DNA from: Escarpia spicata
Lineage: Eukaryota > Annelida > Polychaeta > Sabellida > Siboglinidae
Direction: 5' to 3'
Assembly: GCA_963995525.1 (NCBI GenBank)
Contig: OZ023205.1
Location: 60,450,609-60,514,608 of the forward strand
DNA: 64,000 nucleotides
Each line of letters begins with the position of its first letter. The stretch's first letter is position 1. Below are positions 51,601 through 60,600 of this stretch, piece by piece. The notes beneath the pieces were generated by a model, which worked only from the letters and a program-made list of their open reading frames with translations, searched no databases and was not told where the DNA came from. Made by a program: the position numbers and the translations under genes.

Positions 51601-54600
51601 CCACCGTCTCTCACACATCTAACCCAGAGGTAAGATACATCCACAGTCTCTCACACATCTAACCCAGAGGTAAGATACACCCACATTCTGTCACACACCA
51701 CACCCAGAGGTAAGATACACCCACCGTCTCTCACACATCTAACCCAGAGGTAAGATACACCCACATTCTGTCACACACCACACCCAGAGGTAAGATACAT
51801 CCAGTCTCTTTCACACACCACACTCAGAGGTAAGATACATCCACAGTCTCTTTCACACACCACACCCAGAGGTAAGATACATCCACAGTCTCTTTCACAC
51901 ACCACACCCAAGGGTAAGATACATCCACAGTCTCTTTCACACCAAACCCAGAGGTAAGATACATCCACAATCTCCCTCACACACCATACCCAGAGGTAAG
52001 ATACATCCACAGTCTCTTTCACACACCACACCCAGAGGTAAGATACATCCACAATCTCCCTCACACACCACACTCAGGGGTAAGATACATCCACAGTCTC
52101 TTTCACTCACCATACCCAGAGGTAAGATGCATCCACAGTCTCTTTCACACACCACACCCAGAGGTAAGATACATCCACAGTCTCTTTCACTCACCACACC
52201 CAGAGGTAAGATACATCCACTGTCTCTTTCACACACCACACCCAGAGGTAAGATACATCCACAATCTCCCTCACACACCACACTCAGGGGTAAGATACAT
52301 CCACAGTCTCTTTCACTCACCATACCCAGAGGTAAGATGCATCCACAGTCTCTTTCACACACCACACCCAGAGGTAAGATACATCCACAATCTCCCTCAC
52401 ACACCATACCCAGAGGTAAGATACATCCACAGTCTCTTTCACTCATCACACCCAGAGGTAAGATACATCCACAATCTCCCTCACACACCATACCCAGAGG
52501 TAAGATACATTCACATTCTCTTTCACTCACCACACCCAGAGGTAAGATACATCCACAATCTCCCTCACACACCACACCCAGAGGTAAGATACATCCACAG
52601 TCTCTTTCACTCACCACACCCAGAGGTAAGATACATCCACAATCTCCCTCACACACCATACCCAGAGGTAAGATACATCCACAGTCTCTTTCACTCACCA
52701 CACCCAGAGGTAAGATACATCCACAATCTCCCTCACACACCATACCCAGAGGTAAGATACATCCACAGTCTCTTTCGTACACCACACCCAGAGGTAAGAT
52801 ACATCCAGTCTCTTTCACTCACCACACCCAGAGGTAAGATACATCCACAGTCTCTTTCACACACCACACCCAGAGGTAAGATACATCCATAGTCTCTTTC
52901 ACTCACCACACCCACAGGTAAGATACATCCACAGATAAAAAGTAATATGATAAAATCAAATGATTGTTATTACTACTACTTCAACAATGCCCCTCCAGAT
53001 GGCACTACATACACTGAAGACGGTTTCTCGGCGCATTCTTAAATGACAGTTGTGATGACGTAAATTTAAACTGTTTTCCCCAGCTGATATTTGTGTATGA
53101 GTATTTTTCATTTCATGTAGCAATTGTAGCATGGCTGAATGCTTCCCAGAGAAGTCAAGATGGTATTCAGCATAGGTCTACCTGAGTGTAACGTGTAAAG
53201 AGCTCTGAGTAGTCCTGTGGACAGAATAGTGTGCTGTATAAGAACTTACCTCTACCTTTACTTGCCAGGTGTTTGGACTGCATGAGAATGCTGACATCAC
53301 TAAGGACCAGAAGGAAACTCACCAACTCTTTGATGGCATCCTCTTGACTCTACCTAGACAGGTATAGGCTGCTTATTTGGGTTTACTTCTAGAAAACTCA
53401 TGTTATGTTTAGTCACAAAAAGTGTGCGTTTTACCAATAATGCATATTTTCCATGTCTGTAGTTAGTGGTACTCCATCCGTTTTGTCTTTAAAAATGTAT
53501 TTAAGTTCTGTTTCTATTTTGTTGGCCTTTTGAATGCACCTAATTAACATTATAGCATTAGACAGATATAGGACTGTATAAATATGTTGCTACTTATACG
53601 CTATGTTTGAACTATATTGTAGAAGATGCCATTTTATCATCACCCCTTTGTGTAACATTGATATACAAGAGCATGTTGAAGACAACGCCCTGTTTCAGAC
53701 GGCAGTCAGTGGCAGTTCCACTCATGACACCATCCAGGCCCTCGCATCCGACATCCTCTCTAAAGTACCCGTTGAATTCAACCTGGAAGAAGTTCAGGTA
53801 GGTTCAGATGGAGCACGCGTAGCCAGAATATGTCAAGACAGAACACATCCACACAGAACACACCTAGCCAGAACATGTCAAGACGGAACACATCCACACA
53901 GAACATGTCAAGACAGAACACATCCACATAGAACACGCCTAGCCAGAACATGTCAAGACAGAACACATCCACATAGAACATGCCTAGCCAGAACATGTCA
54001 AGACAGAACACATCCACACAGAACACGCCTAGCCAGAACATGTCAAGACAGAACACATCCACACAGAACACGCCTAGCCAGAACATGTCAAGACAGAACA
54101 CATCCACATAGAACACGCCTAGCCAGAATATGTCAAGACAGAACACATCCACACATAACACGCCTAGCCAGAACATGTCAAGACAGAACACATCCACATA
54201 GAACATGTCAAGACAGAACACATCCACATAGAACATGCCTAGCCAGAACATGTCAAGACAGAACACATCCACATAGAACATGTCAAGACAGAACACATCC
54301 ACATAGAACATGCCTAGCCAGAACATGTCAAGACAGAACACATCCACACAGAACACGCCTAGCCAGAATATGTCAAGACAGAACACATCCACACAGAACA
54401 CGCCTAGCCAGAACATGTCAAGACAGAACACATCCACACAGAACACGCCTAGCCAGAATATGTCAAGACAGAACACATCCACACAGAACACGCCTAGCCA
54501 GAACATGTCAAGACAGAACACATCCACATAGAACACGCCTAGCCAGAACATGTCAAGACAGAACACATCCACATAGAACATGCCTAGCCAGAACATGTCA

Positions 54601-57600
54601 AGACAGAACACATCCACACAGAACACGCCTAGCCAGAACATGTCAAGACAGAACACATCCACACAGAACACGCCTAGCCAGAACATGTCAAGACGGAACA
54701 CATCCACATAGAACACACCTAGACAGAACACATCCACACAGAACACGCCTAGCCAGAACATGTCAAGACAGAACACATCCACACAGAAAACGCCTAGCCA
54801 GATCATGTCAAGACAGAACACGCCTAGCCAGAACATGTCAAGACGAAACACATCCACATAGAACACGCCTAGACAGAACATGTCAAGACAGAACACATCC
54901 ACACAGAACAAGCCTAGCCAGAACATGTCAAGACAGAACACATCCACACAGAAAACGCCTAGCCAGATCATGTCAAGACAGAACACATCCACACAGAACA
55001 CGTCTTGACAGAACACGTGTAGACAGAACACGTCTAGACAGAACACGTCTAGACAGAATGTGTCCAGATGTAACAGATCCAGGCAAAACACATCCTGACA
55101 GAACACCACCGGACAGAACAGCCTATATAATAAGTATTTCTTGGTGCAAATACAAGGTACCCTAAAATAAATATGCACAGAAAACTTTGCTATTACAGGA
55201 TTTTAACCTGCGACCGATAGATGTAATTTCATTTTTGTGTGGCTTATGACAATGTGATCAAAGTTTAAAACTGGTCTGGATGCTATGTGTACACTGAACG
55301 AGTTGACTGTTATTAGAATAGTTAACCTGAGATTAAATTTCATTGGTTAATTACTGTGATTCTGGGTAACCAATCATCACCGTCACAATGCGAAGGTGCC
55401 TCTGAGTTCTGACTCTTGTGTGAGATGAACAGTGGCGCCATCACAGAGCCTGGATAATCGAGGCTGGTTTAGAAGGAGCTGGGGTCCGTTTCGCTGAAAT
55501 TTTTTAGCTCGAGCCCAATTTTAATCTTGATTTCACTTCTTAATATTGATCTTATACATTGAAAACTATCAACACGAGGAAGTGGAAGACTTTCATCTGT
55601 GTATCACGGAAATAGTATTCTTGACGGCATTTTACTGCATTTAGAAAAATTTGTAAATTTAACAACGATCCTGTTTAATGGCAGATTTTCCTAATAAACG
55701 CATTGTTTGAGTGACACGGTCCTTGACAGGAGTGAGTTGGTCCTTAATAGGAGTGAGACGGTCCATGACAGGAGTGAGACGGTCCTTGATAGGAGTGAGA
55801 CGGTCCTTGACAGGACTGAGACGGTCCATGACAGGAGTGAGACGGTCCATGACAGGAGTGAGACGGTCCTTGACAGGAGTGAGACGGTCCTTGACAGGAG
55901 TGAGACGGTCTTTGACAGGAGTGAGATGGTCCTTGACAGGAGTGAGACGGTTGTAGGTGAAGTTCCCGATGAGGTACGAGGAGTCAATGAACACGGTGCT
56001 AGTGCAGGAACTGATCCGGTTCAACCGACTCATCGCTGTCATCCGACTGAGTCTACGCGAGCTGCAGAAGGCCATCAAGGGCGAGGTCGTCATGTCGCCA
56101 GAGCTTGAGAACGTCTTCGACTGCATGATGGTCGGCAAGGTAACACTCTCATCATCTGCTCTAGTCATGCTGCGATATAATCCAGGAGGTGGGAGTATGT
56201 GTGATGTTACTGTAGGGTGTGTAATGGTGTGATGTTGTTACTGTAGCAGGGATGAGAAATGTCCGGTTTTTGCCGGAGTTCCGGTTTTTATACTGCTCCA
56301 AAGATCACTTTTGTGAATCGTGTAAATCCAGGGAGAAAAAATGATTGTTGGGGGTAGGGCATATAAAATCCTGGACAATTCACTGACGATCTATCTGTGG
56401 GTTGAGTTAACCATCTATCCACCAGGTATCGCCACATGTTAATGACGCTGCCTGGCGATTAGAGACAGAACCAACCGAACCCGTGAATCTGCGAAGTAAA
56501 ATCCTTAGTTCTGTCGGCTGTTCGCTTCAGCGCTTTCGATCATTTTCGAAAACACAATGGCTAATCGACGATTTGTTGTACGGCAAGACAAATGTTGCAT
56601 GAAGGACATTGACAAAAGTGTCAAGAATAAGAGGAATTGGGTGTGGCTGGAGAGATCGGCTGGAGACGCTATGTTGGATATATTCATCAGTAAATTATCA
56701 ACACCAGGGAAAGCCTACTGTTTGTGGTGCGAGGCCGATTGGATCCTACAGGCTACACTGCAGTCAGAGGGGAACCGAAGGCATAGAAGTACACACGCTG
56801 GCACTGCCCACGCTGGTCACCAATGTTCTATTAGAACCTAAACAGATGGCGTATCATATGGAAGTTCGCTGATTCCATGTAGACAACACACTTCCACAAG
56901 CACCCACAAGTTCCAGATTGGACTCGTGGTGGGCTACCATATTCTCTACTGGCAAGTTCCCAGCCTTGTCAAAGCTGGTGGCTGCAATGATGAGCTGCTT
57001 TCATGGTCCTCAAGTGGAAGGGTGTTTTAGTCACATGTCTAGCATCATGAATACTGCCTCTGCCAGAAAGAATGTTAGTACATTCAACACTATCCAGACA
57101 GTGAAGTACTCACTCATGCCGTCATGGCAAGCAACAAGACTGCTATACAGGACTTCCACAAACAGGACTGGTCGCCTCGTTCACAACACGAGGGGTGCAT
57201 ACAAAATATACTCCATCCATCTTACCGAGGAAGGAAAGATGAAGGAGGAGAAGAAAACTGAGCTGAACATGTCAAAGACGAAGGCAGCCACCAAGTACAA
57301 AGCTAAGGAAGCAACTGAGCTGGCAATGAAGAAAACTAGAATGGCCCATCAACGGGCTGTTTTGACAAAGCTGGCTAAGGAGAAAGTTGCCCGTCAGCCA
57401 ACTCGGGTTCAGCCCAGAAAATATCATTAACAAGTGAGTTAGTACTAAGACAATGTGTGCGTGAGTCTGTGTGCTTTTTTGCTATTGGAAATGTTAAGAT
57501 TTTCTATTTAATATTGCTCAAAATACACCATATGTCGTCTACAATTAAATAATATCTCTGAAGAGTCACCCCCCTCCCCCGATTAGATGAGACAGTCCTC

Positions 57601-60600
57601 TCGGGCTGAAATGTGGGCCACAGCAAAATTTCCAGTTTTTTCTCTGAACGTCACTCATCCCTGTGGTAGGATGTGTAACATTATGATGTTGTTACTGTAG
57701 GCTGTGTAATGATTTGATATTGTTACTGTAGGATGTGTAACAGTATGATGTTTTTCCTGTACGATGTATAATGATGTGATGTTGTTACGGTAGGGTGTGT
57801 AACAGTGTAATGTTGTTACTGTTGGATTAGTAACAGTATGATGTTATTACTGTAGAGTGTAACAATATGGTGTTGTTACTGTAGGGTGTGTAACAGTATG
57901 ATGTTGTTACTGCAGGATGATGCTGTTACTGTAGGATGTGTAACAGTGATGTTGTTATTGTAGGATGTATAATTATGTGATGTTGTTACTGTAGGACGTG
58001 TAGAGTATGATGTGTTGTTACTGTAAGATGTTTAACAGTATGATGTTGTTACTGTAGGGTGTGTAACAGTATGATGTTGTTGTTGTAGGGTGGGTAAAAG
58101 TATGATGTTGTTACTGTAGGGTGTGTAACAGTATGGTGTTGTTACTGTAGGGTGTGTAACAGTATGATGTTGTAGGGTGGGTAAAAGTATGATGTTGTTA
58201 CTGTAGGGTGTGTAACAGTATGATGTTGTTGTAGGGTGGGTAAAAGTATGATGTTGTTACTGTAGGGTGTGTAACAGTGTGATGTTGTTACTCTTGGGTG
58301 TATAACAGAGTAATGTTGTTACTGTTGGATGTGTAACAGTATGATGTTGTTACTGTAGGGTGTGTAACAGTATGATGTTGTTACTGTAGGGTGTGTAACA
58401 GTATGATGTTGTTACTGTAGGATGTGTAACATTGTGATGTTGTTACTGTAAGGTGTGTAACATTGTGATGTTGTTACTGTTGGATGTGTAACATTGTGAT
58501 GTTGTTACTGTAAGGTGTGTAACATTGTGATGTTGTTATTGTTGAATGTGTAATATTGTGATGCTGTTACCGTAGGATGTGTAACAGTGATGTTGTTACT
58601 GTAGGATGTGTAACAGTGATGTTGTTACTGTAGGTGCCAGGGCGGTGGGCGAGCAAGTCGTACCCTTCCTTGAAGCCCCTTGGCAGCTACATCAGTGACT
58701 TGATAGCCCGGCTGCAATTTTTGAAGGTGAGAATCATCTGTATTGTATTTATGTACCTCTGAGTGTCGTTTCATTCTGAGGATTTAGACACAAAACATGT
58801 TACATTATTACTGGGTATGTATTTTATGGTGTTGTGCCAACGTTGTCATGGTGATCAGAGCCAGTATGTAACAAAGTGTGTTTGCTTTGTTACTTTACTT
58901 GATTAGAAAAGTTTACTTTTCTTGAGTAACGAAGTACATTTTTTAGAAGTTCTTTTACTTCTTTGTCTTACTTTAGTAATGAAGTACAATTGAGGTGTAC
59001 TTTTCTGATTGTAATGAAGTGGTAATATTTTTCTGTGTTACCATTTTGGAACTTCTTTTTGAAAATGATTGGTTCATCTGTGATTTGTAAAGTTTTGTTG
59101 TTGCAAGAACGAGCTCACAACTAACTAAAATATTCACCAGCTCGGATGTATTATTTTTATGTAACAGTACAGTTAAACAACGTGTTTGATTTGAATGATG
59201 TTATGTGGGTGGTAGTGTCAGCCATTTTATATAGTCACTTGAGAAAAGTACTTGGGTGTTTACTTCAAGTACAGTTGCTTATTTTGTACTTCTACTTCAA
59301 GTACTTTTACTTTAGTTGCTTTTTTCCTAGTTACTTGTACTTTTACTCAAGTACAAAATAAATGTACTTCCATCAGCCCTGATTGTGATGTACCTGATAT
59401 GTTGTCATGGTGACATGACGGGTTTGTGTAACACTGTGTTAATTATAAATATATATCTTTCAAGAAGATTGATCTACTTTGAATAATTGTACCATATAAA
59501 GTGCGGTTGAACACTTAGTGAATATATGGCGGCAAATAAATGTTGTATTTATTTATTATTGTTTTATTCATGTGCTGTCATGGTGATGTGCCATGTGTTG
59601 TCATAGTGATGTGCCATGTGCTGTCATGGTGATGTGCCATGTGTTGTCATGGTGATGTGCCATGTGTTGTCATAGTGATGTGCCATGTGCTGTCATGGTG
59701 ATGAGCCATGTGCTGTCATGGTGATGTGCCATGTGTTGTCATGGTGATGAGCCATGTGTTGTCATGGTGATGTGCCATGTGCTGTCATGGTGATGTGCCA
59801 TGTGCTGTCATGGTGATGTGCCATGTGTTGTCATGGTGATGTGCCATGTGTTGTCATAGTGATGTGCCATGTGTTGTCATGGTGATGAGCCATGTGTTGT
59901 CATGGTGATGTGCCATGTGCTGTCATGGTGATGTGCCATGTGCTGTCATGGTGATGAGCCATGTGCTGTCATGGTGATGTGCCATGTGCTGTCATGGTGA
60001 TGTGCCATGTGCTGTCATGGTGATGTGCCATGTGTTGTCATGGTGATGAGCCATGTGTTGTCATGGTGACGTGCTGTGTGTAGGAGTGGATCTACAGCGG
60101 GACTCCGGCCGTGTTCTGGATCTCCGGCTTCTACTTCACACAGTCGTTCCTCACTGGAGTCCTCCAAAACTTCGCCCGCAAACACATGATGCCCATCGAC
60201 CACCTCGGCTTCCAGTTCACCGTCACCGAGAACGAACAGAGCGTCAACAAGAAGCCGGTAGGTGGCGCTTCAGTAGTACACACAGATTCAAGGCTTTCAG
60301 TAAAACGTCATGATAACATGATAGCATGTTGGCTTTGAAGAGATTACTTTTGTATCAGTTAGTATCAGTTATAATTATTAATCATTTTAATTAATACTTT
60401 TACTTGCACAAGTTTGTCTGATAGCTACATTGTAGTAAACATTGTCTGGTTTAATTGATTTTTATGTCATTTGGTGTTAAGATATGTGTAATGCGGGTGA
60501 GCAGTCTATTTTTAATTTTTTTAATAATAGTTTTGTTGCAAAAGTTTTGCCGGACCAGGTCAGATATAATTCAGTAATTTGTCCAATGAGTTCACAAAAA

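Noticed and set aside
51937..52837. Frames of 293 and 236 residues on both strands
   Set aside because: 42-bp donor array; no independent coding evidence.
53778..55178. 466-residue minus-strand frame
   Set aside because: Antisense of the 45-bp array; no start context or domain.
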